A program made the position numbers and the translations under genes. A stretch of 64,000 bases of DNA from an uncultured Dehalococcoidia bacterium (GTDB lineage Bacteria > Chloroflexota > Dehalococcoidia > Lucifugimonadales > UBA3495): NCBI GenBank assembly GCA_958296225.1, contig OY282456.1:62001-126000 (forward strand). The letters are read 5' to 3'. This document shows, piece after piece, positions 1 to 8,387 of the stretch (position 1 is the stretch's first letter; each line of letters begins with the position of its first letter). The notes under the pieces were generated by a model. The model was not told where the DNA came from and made no database searches. It saw only the letters and a list, made by a program, of their open reading frames with translations.

Positions 1-498
1 ATTGTTGTCAGGATTGACCACCGTAACCTTAAGCCCCAGCGCATCGCGCACGTAGCGCATCGGGCTGGCGAGGTCTGAATCGTTGGAAACGATGACGGCC
101 TGCTCGTAATCCCCGTTAAAACCGCCAACCAGCAAACGGGTCGCCAGGTTCACATCCGTTCCTTTCTCCTCCGAATCCACGATGCGGACATACTCCGGCA
201 GCCCCGGAACCGGCTCCGCCAGCCGGCGCAATCGAACGCGCTGCCGGATTGTGCCGTAATGGATTTCCAAATTGGGCAGCGTAGCCAACGCCCTAAAGTA
301 CATTCGCTGCCGCTCGGGCCCGCTGGGGTCGTTAGGCCGGGCATCAACTAGCGATGTGAAGTAGCAGATGCGATGAATTTGGTCATCCGGGAAAAGTACC
401 TCGGCCAACCTCAGCAGGTCCAGCCATCTGAACGCGGTGCCACGCAAAGCGCGGTAGTACAGGTTGAACCCGTCGATGTAAAAGTTCGTAACCAACAC
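1..498 (-). CDS. NYN domain (PIN-like) protein, C-terminus beyond window
   Basis: The minus strand reads open from a GTG at 498 to base 1 (166 codons), and the C-terminus lies outside the window. The start is preceded by AGAGGA at a sensible distance. The protein opens with NFYIDGFNLYY, the first acidic strand of NYN/LabA-type PIN-fold RNases. Further on it has the second acidic motif (EEKGTDVNLATRLL) and a third (AVIVSNDSDLASPMRYV). These D/N/D residues bind metal in the family, so it is probably an RNA-processing or toxin-like nuclease. It lies just downstream of the DUF1800 gene on the same strand, 122 bases away. Function beyond nuclease fold is not known. Confidence 0.8.
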   Translation of the reverse strand, partial: MLVTNFYIDGFNLYYRALRGTAFRWLDLLRLAEVLFPDDQIHRICYFTSLVDARPNDPSGPERQRMYFRALATLPNLEIHYGTIRQRVRLRRLAEPVPGLPEYVRIVDSEEKGTDVNLATRLLVGGFNGDYEQAVIVSNDSDLASPMRYVRDALGLKVTVVNPDNN

Positions 499-586
499 CC
501 TGTATCCTCTCCGCACAAAGAAAACAGGGGCCGCCGTGCACAGCGACCCCGACCCCTTCATCGAAACTCCGGGGGAAGCACATCCA

Positions 587-615
587 AGGGTACGCACCGC
601 CACCCAGCTTGTCAA
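587..615 (-). promoter_or_regulatory. Possible promoter of the NYN gene
   Basis: On the minus strand TTGACA (615-610) is followed after 17 bases by TACCCT (592-587). The -35 is perfect and the -10 is weak. It lies about 90 bases before the GTG at 498 and just inside the spacer after the DUF1800 gene, so the nuclease may be transcribed on its own. Confidence 0.3.
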
Positions 616-620
616 TCCCA

Positions 621-2075
621 TTACGCAAACTGGTACTCCCGTGTTGAGCCAATCATCCGCAGTGCGTTGAGGATGACCGTCTCCGACCCGGCGCCCGCAT
701 CCAGCGCCCGCGCCGCCTGAGCAATCAGCGCATCCCGGTTAGCCTCGCGCAGGACGATGCAGCCCAGCAGCTCCAGGCACCCGTCCACAATACCGGCCGC
801 CGGCAGGGACGAACTGCTTGCCAGCAGACGGTCAACGATGCTGCGGACGCCGCGATGGGTCGGATTCGCCAACTCGTCGGCGACAAAGTTGATGCGCTCC
901 ACCATACTGCCGCTGTCAATCCATTCCTTGCCCGTATGCCAGCCCTCCACCGACGGCGGATTGAGCAAGTCCTGGTTCATATAGCGGCACTCCAGAGCGG
1001 TGTCCATCACGCCGGCGCGGGGGAACTTGAAATCGCCCACCAGGTGCAGCGTCCCCACCACCACCTCGGCCGGGCTTTTGACGCGGGCAAAGCGCGCGGT
1101 TTCCGACTTGAAAAAATCCGCGGTGAACAGCGTCCGCAGCATCGCCCTGATGTCGTACCCGGAGCGGAAATACTCTGCCTCCAGCAGCGCGATTGCCGCC
1201 GGGTCGGCCGGCGGCGTGTTCTGCCAGGCCGGAACCGGCACATCGTCGGCCACGAAAAAGTTGTACAGATGGCGGCTGACAAACCGCGCGGTGGCCGGCT
1301 GGCGGCAGATGATGTTGATGATGTCGTCGCCGTTGAAGTTGCCGGTTTCGCCCAGGAACGTCTTGACGCCATCATCGTGGTCGCCGGCGTCGTAGCGGAA
1401 AAGCCAGGGCGTCTTGCCATAGGGGATGCTGGCTACGTTGTCGTCGTCAATGGTCCAGCCGGTAAAGGCGCGGGCCGCCTCCTGCACGTCCGCCTCGGTA
1501 TAGTTCTCTTTCCCATCCCTGCCGACGCCCATGGCGAACAATTCCAGCAGCTCCCGCCCCCAATTCTCGTTGATGGCGTCCTTATGGTTGAAGTTGTTGT
1601 CCAGCCAGAAAATCATCGCCGGGTCGCGGGCCAGCCGGGCCAGCAGCTCGCGGAAGCTGCCCAGGCCGTACTGCCGCAGCATATCAATCTGGTTGAGCAT
1701 CGTCTTTTCGTGCAGCACTTTCGCCAGGCCGGTGGCAAACACGCCGTGCCAGAACAGGGCGATTTTCTCCTGCAACGGTTTGACGCCGGCGTTGCCGTTC
1801 ATCCGGTACACGGTTTCGGTAAGCGCGCCCTCAATGTTGCGGCTTTCCTTCCAGTCGATGTAATACCGCTCGATGATGTCCTCATCCAGGTCCGGTTGCG
1901 CTTCAGGATGCAGCAGCCAGGCCACGGCAGCGTCATAGCCCCAGGCGCAGTAGGTATCCAGCTCGGCGGGGGTAGCGCCGAATCCGGCGCGGCGCAGCAG
2001 GTGGGCCAGCAATGCGCGCTCCGAATAGCGCGCTCCGGCTCCGGCGGATAGTGTAGAGGTATTGGCGCCAGTCAT
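621..2075 (-). CDS. DUF1800 family protein
   Basis: A 484-residue protein of the DUF1800 family. The hallmark N-terminus is present (HLLRRAGFGATPAEL, about residues 25-40). So are KIALFWHGVFATG, the MLNQIDMLRQYGLGSFRELL segment, ENWGRELLELFAMGVG and ARAFTGWTI, followed by the conserved C-terminal ECRYMNQDLLNPPSVEGW. No signal peptide is visible. Biochemical function of the family is unknown. DUF1800 genes are usually followed by a DUF1501 gene, which is not present here. The next gene on this strand is the NYN nuclease. Confidence 0.9.
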   Translation of the reverse strand: MTGANTSTLSAGAGARYSERALLAHLLRRAGFGATPAELDTYCAWGYDAAVAWLLHPEAQPDLDEDIIERYYIDWKESRNIEGALTETVYRMNGNAGVKPLQEKIALFWHGVFATGLAKVLHEKTMLNQIDMLRQYGLGSFRELLARLARDPAMIFWLDNNFNHKDAINENWGRELLELFAMGVGRDGKENYTEADVQEAARAFTGWTIDDDNVASIPYGKTPWLFRYDAGDHDDGVKTFLGETGNFNGDDIINIICRQPATARFVSRHLYNFFVADDVPVPAWQNTPPADPAAIALLEAEYFRSGYDIRAMLRTLFTADFFKSETARFARVKSPAEVVVGTLHLVGDFKFPRAGVMDTALECRYMNQDLLNPPSVEGWHTGKEWIDSGSMVERINFVADELANPTHRGVRSIVDRLLASSSSLPAAGIVDGCLELLGCIVLREANRDALIAQAARALDAGAGSETVILNALRMIGSTREYQFA

Positions 2076-2184
2076 CGTAACAGCCTCAGTCGGACGTTGG
2101 ATTGAGTGTCGGGGACAAATGAAATGCCCGCCGCCGCTATCATATCATAGCGTCGCGCTGCGTCCGGGCGAACGTCAACAGGCC

Positions 2185-3849
2185 CTAGCTCCGGCGGTCA
2201 AGGAGGCTTTTTGCCAGCTCTCTGGCCTCGTCCGTACTGTCAACGAAGCGGTCCCTGGGCAGCCTCTGGAAAACGTTGAGGGAGTTGAGGTTCCGCTGCA
2301 CCGAACCGGACAGGTTCAGCACGATACATTCGGTATGGTACCGGGCGGCGGAAGTGACGAGGCGCTCCATAACCAGCGCCGCGCTGTCGTCCATATGCGC
2401 GGTGGCGGAGAAGTCAAAGATAACTACCTGGTGGTCCCGGATGTCCGCGCTAATCACCCGGGTTAGTTCGGTGGCGGAGGCCACGGTAAAACTGCCGCGC
2501 ATTTGCACCAGTCCGACCCGGGCCAGGAAGGGGTCGGCATCGTCAGCGTCATCGTCGGTGGCGTCGGTGGCAAAGAATGCCTGGTCGAGTATGGGAACGG
2601 AAACTACGCTGCTGAGCTCCCGCGCCTGCGATTCCTCTGCCCGGGCGATGCCGGAGGCAATCAGCCCCACGGCAATGGCCGTAATGAGGTCAACGAACAC
2701 GACGAGGAGCAGGGTTAGCAGCATCACCGCGATGTAATCGCGCCGGATGTGGCGCAGGCGAGTGAAAAAACGCCAGTCAATCAAACCCCAGCCGACTTTA
2801 ATCAGAATGCCGGCGAGAACGGCCACGGGAATATACTCCCCTACAATCCCGAAGCCCAGCACTGCGGCCAGCAGAACCGCCGCGCACAGGGCGCCGGAGA
2901 CCGGGCTGCGGCCTCCGGCGCGAATATTGACCAGGGTGGTACCAACCAGCCCGGTGGCGGGAATCGCACCCACCAGGCCGGCGGCCACGTTGCCGATCCC
3001 CAAGCCCACCAGCTCCCGGTTGGGACGTTGGCTCGTGTTGATGATCGGGGCGACCGCGGCTCCGTTCACCAGCGCCGGTATGGAAACGATGAGCGCGAGA
3101 ATCAAGGCCGATTGCAGGGCTCCCACCAGAAAACCGGGGGCGAGCTGCGGCGCATACAGCGCGGGCAGGCCCGTGGGCAGCGCCCCAATCACCGGGGCGT
3201 CGTCAAACCAGATGAGCGCGAGGGCCGTGGCAACAATCAGGGCAACCAGCGGCTCCGGCAGGAACTTGCGAATTTTGCCCGGCCAGAAGATGCTGATTCC
3301 CAGCGCGACGGCCCCGAGGATGAGCGCGTCCAGGTTGGCATTGGCCACGGCCTCCGGCCAGGCGCGGACGGCCCCCACCACGCCACCGGCAACGGTGTCC
3401 CATCCAATGAGGGGCAGAGTCTGGATTACTATGAGAAAGACGCCGATGCCGGACAAAAACCCGGAATTTACGGAATAAGGCGTATAAGATATGAACCGGC
3501 CGATTCTAATGGCGCCCATTGCGATTTGCAGGATTCCCGACAGCATTACGATGGTGAAAGCTTCGGCCGGGTTGCCGGCGCGCTGGGCAACGATGACCGC
3601 CATGGCGATGGCGGTGGCCCCGCTGGGGGTGGCAATCCGGGGGGCAACGCCGCCGAACACTGCCGCAAAGAACCCCACTGCGATGCAGCCGTAAAGGCCG
3701 GCGGCCGCTCCCAAACCCGAAATTACCCCGAAGCCCAACGCATACGGCATTACCATCACCGACGACGTAACGCCGCCGAGGACATCACCATACAGCCTAG
3801 TGAAGTTATAGGATAAGCGCATTGACCGCACTCGCGCCGGGAAGTTCAC
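2185..3849 (-). CDS. SulP family anion transporter with STAS domain
   Basis: A 554-residue inner-membrane transporter of the SulP (SLC26) family, expected to move sulfate, bicarbonate or a related anion. The first ~400 residues are strongly hydrophobic with 10-12 membrane spans, starting with GDVLGGVTSSVMVMPYALGFGV, a typical SulP first-helix motif. The C-terminal ~110 residues form a cytoplasmic STAS domain (VVIFDFSATAHMDDSAALVMERL). Possible starts are GTG at 3849 and ATG at 3822; neither has a good ribosome site, and I give the longer. It is transcribed away from the MFS genes. Substrate cannot be read from sequence. Confidence 0.88.
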   Translation of the reverse strand: MNFPARVRSMRLSYNFTRLYGDVLGGVTSSVMVMPYALGFGVISGLGAAAGLYGCIAVGFFAAVFGGVAPRIATPSGATAIAMAVIVAQRAGNPAEAFTIVMLSGILQIAMGAIRIGRFISYTPYSVNSGFLSGIGVFLIVIQTLPLIGWDTVAGGVVGAVRAWPEAVANANLDALILGAVALGISIFWPGKIRKFLPEPLVALIVATALALIWFDDAPVIGALPTGLPALYAPQLAPGFLVGALQSALILALIVSIPALVNGAAVAPIINTSQRPNRELVGLGIGNVAAGLVGAIPATGLVGTTLVNIRAGGRSPVSGALCAAVLLAAVLGFGIVGEYIPVAVLAGILIKVGWGLIDWRFFTRLRHIRRDYIAVMLLTLLLVVFVDLITAIAVGLIASGIARAEESQARELSSVVSVPILDQAFFATDATDDDADDADPFLARVGLVQMRGSFTVASATELTRVISADIRDHQVVIFDFSATAHMDDSAALVMERLVTSAARYHTECIVLNLSGSVQRNLNSLNVFQRLPRDRFVDSTDEARELAKSLLDRRS

Positions 3850-3902
3850 ACTTGGCGATGGTATAGGCTATGCGACACAAGGTCAATGTGGTGTGCCGGT
3901 TC

Positions 3903-4045
3903 GGTAGCGCTGCAATTCAGGTGGTTTAAGTCCGTTTTTTACAGCGATGGACAGGATGGACAGGATTTTTCCGATTGGGATTTGGTGGATTCCGGCTGGT
4001 GCCGGAATGACGGCAAGGTACAACCACCTAAATTGCAACGCTACC
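3903..4045. mobile_element. 143-bp terminal-inverted-repeat element (MITE-like)
   Basis: Left end GGTAGCGCTGCAATTCAGGT (from 3903) and right end (to 4045) are inverted copies, about 25 bp each, of the family also found at the ends of the IS at 17220-18295. The interior has no gene. It carries the GGACAGGATGGACAGGAT block and a GATTCCGG/CCGGAATGAC hairpin that recur elsewhere in the window, so it looks like a mosaic of repeats. No target duplication is visible. It sits between two divergent genes. Confidence 0.7.
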
Positions 4046-4129
4046 GTAAAAGCACACCGTATTGACAATGCTTTGGCGGGGGCGCACTATGTTGCCGCCG
4101 GAACTTTTCCAGCAGATGAGGCTAGGCCC

Positions 4130-5389
4130 ATTCTTGGTTTAAAACGACTGCCCCGCCCGCGCACGCTGGACGCATTCCTGGAGTACCGCGACTTTCGCCT
4201 GCTCTGGTTTGCCAACTTTTCCGGGTTCACCGCTCAATGGCTGCAGCTGCTCAGCATCGGGTGGCTGGTCAAGGAACTGGCGGAGGGTTCCGGCATCGGC
4301 GGCCTGCTGGTATTGTCGGCGAGCGCCATCAACACCCTGCCCGGCCTGGTAGTCAACCCGCTGGCCGGCGTGCTGGGCGACCGGCTGGACCGGCGCAAGC
4401 TGGTCATCGTGGTGCAGTCGTTCAGCGCCGTGCTGGCGCTAGCTTTTGCCTTCCTCGTCGCCAGCGATTACATCCGGCCCTGGCACGCCTATGCCTACGT
4501 CCTGATTTCCGGCTCCTGCCTGGCCATAACCCAACCGATGCAGCAGGTGCTGATTTCCAACACCGTGCCCCGGGAGGCGCTGGTTAACGCCTACGCCATC
4601 AACACGCTGACCGTCACCGGCACCCGGATTTTCGGCCCCTTCATCGGGGGCATCCTGATACTCAAGCTGGGGTTCTTCTGGAACTTCACCCTGGAAGCGG
4701 CGCTGTATCTGGGCGTAACCCTGCTGCTGCTGCCCATGCGAATCCCCTACACCGCCGCCTTGCCCGTTGGAGTCTCACGGCGCATTACTCCTATTGCCGA
4801 CATCCGGGACGGCATCATGCACCTGTGGCGGGAGCAGCGCGAAATCCTCCAGATAATGCTGCTGTCCTTCATCCCCAACACCATCCTGCACCCCCTTTGG
4901 TTTCTGCTGCCCCTGTTCACCGTCGAGGTGTTGCAGGCCCACGCCGACATGGGCGGCTACCTGCTGGCAATCACCGGCCTGGGCGGCCTGATTTCCACGT
5001 TGACCATCGCCACCTGGGGGTTTCCCTTCCGGCGGGGCTACATCCTGCTGGGCGCGGCCGCGCTCGGTTCCATAACTACCATGCTGTTCGCCTATTCGTC
5101 CTGGCTCTGGGCGGCCTTTACCGTGCTGGCGGTGCAGTCATTCTTCCAGGCTTACTTCCGCACTTCCGCGGGTACGCTGGTGCTTACGATAGTCCCCGAC
5201 CGCTACCGCGCCCGTACCATGGCGTTGCTGGCCTATGAGCGCACGTTCCTGATTGGCGTGAGCGTGCTGGTGGGGATGCTGGCCGACTTCACCACGGCCT
5301 CCATGGCCATCCTGGCCATTGGAGCCGTCGGCCTGAGCCTGTCGGTGACGTGCGCGGCGACGCTGGGCCGGGTGCGGGCGCTGCGGTAG
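4130..5389 (+). CDS. MFS transporter (MFS_3/EntS-like), first of two
   Basis: A roughly 419-residue major facilitator with about 12 membrane spans. FRLLWFANFSGFTAQWLQLL and GVLGDRLDRRKLVIV (the A-like loop between helices 2 and 3) are typical of the MFS_3/enterobactin-exporter group. The reading frame is open back to 3947, but the first residues there are translated through the 3903-4045 element and are unlikely to be real. No ATG or GTG fits. The shared start of this gene and its paralogue at 5398 points to an ATT at 4130 (after GATGAGG at 4115); TTG at 4073 is the conventional alternative. A TTGACA at 4062 may be a promoter box. Substrate unknown. Confidence 0.82.
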   Translation: MLGLKRLPRPRTLDAFLEYRDFRLLWFANFSGFTAQWLQLLSIGWLVKELAEGSGIGGLLVLSASAINTLPGLVVNPLAGVLGDRLDRRKLVIVVQSFSAVLALAFAFLVASDYIRPWHAYAYVLISGSCLAITQPMQQVLISNTVPREALVNAYAINTLTVTGTRIFGPFIGGILILKLGFFWNFTLEAALYLGVTLLLLPMRIPYTAALPVGVSRRITPIADIRDGIMHLWREQREILQIMLLSFIPNTILHPLWFLLPLFTVEVLQAHADMGGYLLAITGLGGLISTLTIATWGFPFRRGYILLGAAALGSITTMLFAYSSWLWAAFTVLAVQSFFQAYFRTSAGTLVLTIVPDRYRARTMALLAYERTFLIGVSVLVGMLADFTTASMAILAIGAVGLSLSVTCAATLGRVRALR

Positions 5390-5397
5390 GAGGAACT

Positions 5398-6651
5398 ATT
5401 TTTCGCGTCGCCAGACTGCCCCGATTGCACACGCTGGATGCGTGGCTGGCATATCGCAACTACCGGCTGCTGTGGTGCGGCAACTTTTTCGCCAACAGCG
5501 CGCAATGGCTCCAACTGTTGAGCGTGGGCTGGCTGGTGCGCGATTTGTCGGAAGGTTCCACCGTCGCCGGCCTGCTGGTCGTAACCGTGGGCGGCATCAA
5601 CACCCTGCCCGGCCTGGTGGTCGGCCCGTGGGGCGGCGTCCTTAGCGACCGCTTCGACCGGCGCCGGCTGGTGATTGCCTTCCAGTTAGCGATGGCGACG
5701 CTGGCCTTCAGCTTCGCCCTGCTGGTGTTATCCGAAAGAGTGACCGTTTGGCACGCTTACCTGTACGTCATCCTGGCCGGCGTCTGCCACTCTGTTTCCC
5801 AGCCCATGCGCCAGACCCTCATCGCCGCCACGGTGCCGCGGGAGATGCTGGGCAACGCCCTGGCGACCAACGTGCTCACTATCACGGGGACGCGCATCTT
5901 CGGCCCGTTCATCGGCGGCATCCTGATTTTCACCCTGGGCTTCTTCTGGAACTTCACTATGGAAGCCGCTCTCTATCTGTGCAACATCCTGATGCTGCTG
6001 CCTATGCGGACGCCCTACTACCGGCAAGGCGATGCGCGCCAGCGGGGTTCGCCGCTGGCAAATATGGTAGAAGGGCTGCGCTACGTCTGGAGCGGCGAGC
6101 GGGCCATCTTTCAGATGATGCTGGTCAACATCATACCGAACATCATTCTGCATCCCGTCTGGTTCCTGTTCCCCGTGTTCACGACGGAGGTGCTGAAGCG
6201 CGACGCCGACGTGGGCGGCTACCTGCTGGCCGTAACCGGGGTGGGCGGATTCCTGGCGGCCCTGTTCATGGCAACCTTCGGCTTCGTGTTCGGCAAGGGC
6301 AAAGTGGTGCTGGGCGCCGCTATCACCAGCTCAATAGCCTGTATCATCTTCGCCTACTCCCACTGGATGGCGTTGGCCTTCATCGTCATCGCCGCCATGG
6401 CGTTCAGCCAGGCCGTTTTCCGCACCAGTCGCGGCACGCTCATTCAGACCATCGCGCCCGACCGCCTGCGCGGCCGGCTGACCAGCCTGCAAAGTTTCGA
6501 CCGCGGGTTCCTGGTGGTCGCCAGTTTGGGCGTCGGCGCGCTGTCCGACGCTACCTCCCCCGTAACGGCCATCGCCATCGTCGGCGTCCTGGGGCTGGCG
6601 CTGGCGCTGGTATGCTTCGCCACCCTAGGCCGCGTGCGGCGGCTCCCCTGA
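5398..6651 (+). CDS. MFS transporter (MFS_3/EntS-like), second of two
   Basis: Close paralogue of the gene before it (both have LPR..TLDA, FFWNFT.EAALYL and the DRFDRRRLVIAF loop) and separated from it by only 8 bases. About 417 residues, 12 membrane spans. A strong AGGAGG at 5388-5393 points at an ATT at 5398 as the start codon; the conventional alternative is a GTG at 5350 inside the upstream gene, with no ribosome site. The two genes are surely co-transcribed and may form a heterodimeric or redundant export pair. Substrate unknown. Confidence 0.85.
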   Translation: MFRVARLPRLHTLDAWLAYRNYRLLWCGNFFANSAQWLQLLSVGWLVRDLSEGSTVAGLLVVTVGGINTLPGLVVGPWGGVLSDRFDRRRLVIAFQLAMATLAFSFALLVLSERVTVWHAYLYVILAGVCHSVSQPMRQTLIAATVPREMLGNALATNVLTITGTRIFGPFIGGILIFTLGFFWNFTMEAALYLCNILMLLPMRTPYYRQGDARQRGSPLANMVEGLRYVWSGERAIFQMMLVNIIPNIILHPVWFLFPVFTTEVLKRDADVGGYLLAVTGVGGFLAALFMATFGFVFGKGKVVLGAAITSSIACIIFAYSHWMALAFIVIAAMAFSQAVFRTSRGTLIQTIAPDRLRGRLTSLQSFDRGFLVVASLGVGALSDATSPVTAIAIVGVLGLALALVCFATLGRVRRLP

Positions 6652-6728
6652 CGCTGCCCGTCAGCGCGCGGCTAAAACGAGTATGATAGAGAACCCATAG
6701 CAACCACGGGCATGAGGCGGTCGTTTAT

Positions 6729-8231
6729 TTGATTCAGCGCATCACATCCAGCCGGCATTATAAATGGTGGAACTTTTGGACCATTGCCACCGGCACCTTC
6801 TTTTCGGTGATTGACCACGGCAGCGTGCTCATCGCGCTGCCCGGCATCGAGTCCCACTTCGACGCCTCGCTGGAGTCGGTGCAGTGGGTGGTGGTCGCCT
6901 ACGCCCTGGTCATCAGTGTGCTGCTGCTGCCCATGGGCCGCCTGGGCGACGTTATCGGGCGGCGGCGGGTGTACATCATCGGGACTGCGATATTCGTGGC
7001 GGGTTCATTGGGCGCTACTATGGCCCCCAGCCTGGGAACGCTCATCGCCATGCGGGTTTTGCAAGGCATCGGCGCCGGTATGGTGCAGGGCTGCGGGATG
7101 GGCATGATGATTGCCGCCTTCCCCGATTCCGAACGGGGCAAGGCCCTGGGCACGCACCTCAGCGTGGTGGGCATGGGCGCAATCGTAGGCCCGGCCGTAG
7201 GCGGGTTCCTGGTCGCCTGGCTGGGCTGGCAATCGGTCTTTTTCATCAACGTCCCGGCTGGCGGCCTGGTGCTGGCGTTGTCGTGGCTCCTGCTGGAGCG
7301 CGGGGCCGGAGCCGGCCAGTACCGGCGGGGGCAAAACGTGGTCTTCGACTGGACGGGCGCCGCCGTTTCCGGCTTGTTCCTGCTGGTGCTGCTGCTCGTG
7401 GTCGGCAACGGCAACGGACTGGGCTGGAAGTCTCCGCTCGTAATCGTCGGGGGGTTGGCCGTTGTGGCGCTGATTGCCGTGTTCGTCTGGTGGGAACTGC
7501 GAACCCGGTCGCCAATGCTGGAGCTGCGTCTGTTCGCCAACCGCATTTTCGGTTTGGGGGTCGCCGCCGCCTGGCTGTCATTCTTCGGCTCGTCGGCGGC
7601 CCGCTTTATGATGCCCTTCTACCTGCAGCGAGTCTTGAGTTACTCGCCGGAACAGGTGGGGCTGATGATGATACCGCCGGCAATCTGCATGGTAATCATT
7701 GGCCCGTTCAGCGGCCGGTTGTCCGACCGTTTCGGCTGGCAGGCCCTGACCGTCATCGGCGCGACGATAACGGCAACGGGCGCGTTCATCCTGGCCTTTG
7801 CCCTGCAGGAACGCTCGGCGGTCTGGTTCGTCATCGCCACCATGATGATGCAGAGCGCCGGCACGGGCCTGTTCAACTCGCCCAACAACAGCAGCATCCT
7901 GAGCGTGGTGGACCGCAGCCGGTACGGGGTGGTATCGGCGCTGACACAGCTGATTCGCAACTCGGCCAACGTGGTCAGCGTCGCCGTATCCACCATGGTT
8001 GTAGTGTCCACGATGGCAGCCTACGGCGTGGAGCCCAAGCTGGAAGCGGTGAACCCGGAAGTGGCCACGGCTTTCGTCGCCGGGCTGCGCTGGGCGTTCC
8101 TGATGCTGGGTTCCAGCCTGGCGGTCGGGGCAGTTATTTCAGTGTACCGGGCCATGGGCCGGCGCCGGCCCGGCGGCCGGCCGGAGAGCGGCCGGACTCC
8201 GGCGGCCGGCGGCGCTCCGGGGGATGACTAG
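6729..8231 (+). CDS. MFS transporter, DHA2 (EmrB/QacA-type) drug exporter
   Basis: A 500-residue protein starting with TTG at 6729. It has about 14 predicted spans. The N-half shows FFSVIDHGSVLIALPGI (helix 1), GRLGDVIGRRRVYIIG (loop 2-3) and motif C (GMGAIVGPAVGGFLV), the set typical of DHA2 drug:proton antiporters. It follows the MFS_3 pair on the same strand after 77 bases, so the three exporters may be one unit. The extreme C-terminus is a Gly/Arg/Pro-rich tail. Substrate unknown. Confidence 0.85.
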   Translation: MIQRITSSRHYKWWNFWTIATGTFFSVIDHGSVLIALPGIESHFDASLESVQWVVVAYALVISVLLLPMGRLGDVIGRRRVYIIGTAIFVAGSLGATMAPSLGTLIAMRVLQGIGAGMVQGCGMGMMIAAFPDSERGKALGTHLSVVGMGAIVGPAVGGFLVAWLGWQSVFFINVPAGGLVLALSWLLLERGAGAGQYRRGQNVVFDWTGAAVSGLFLLVLLLVVGNGNGLGWKSPLVIVGGLAVVALIAVFVWWELRTRSPMLELRLFANRIFGLGVAAAWLSFFGSSAARFMMPFYLQRVLSYSPEQVGLMMIPPAICMVIIGPFSGRLSDRFGWQALTVIGATITATGAFILAFALQERSAVWFVIATMMMQSAGTGLFNSPNNSSILSVVDRSRYGVVSALTQLIRNSANVVSVAVSTMVVVSTMAAYGVEPKLEAVNPEVATAFVAGLRWAFLMLGSSLAVGAVISVYRAMGRRRPGGRPESGRTPAAGGAPGDD

Positions 8232-8387
8232 GCTGCGCTGCCACCAGCCCCGCCGGCGTCGCGCGGCGCAGCGGCCGCTTTTCGTTACCGGATTGACGCC
8301 GCCCCGTCTTGGCGGGTTGGGCGTTGCTGCTGGTAAAATTGTTGCCGTATCCAGGCCGTCACAGCGGCTACTCATCAGGAGGACTGT

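Noticed and set aside
855..2051. 398-codon open frame on the plus strand across the DUF1800 gene
   Set aside because: Antisense shadow of a GC-rich gene; it resembles no protein and the minus-strand frame is a clear family member.
3947..4129. N-terminal extension of the first MFS gene
   Set aside because: It would translate the mobile element and is absent from the paralogue at 5398.
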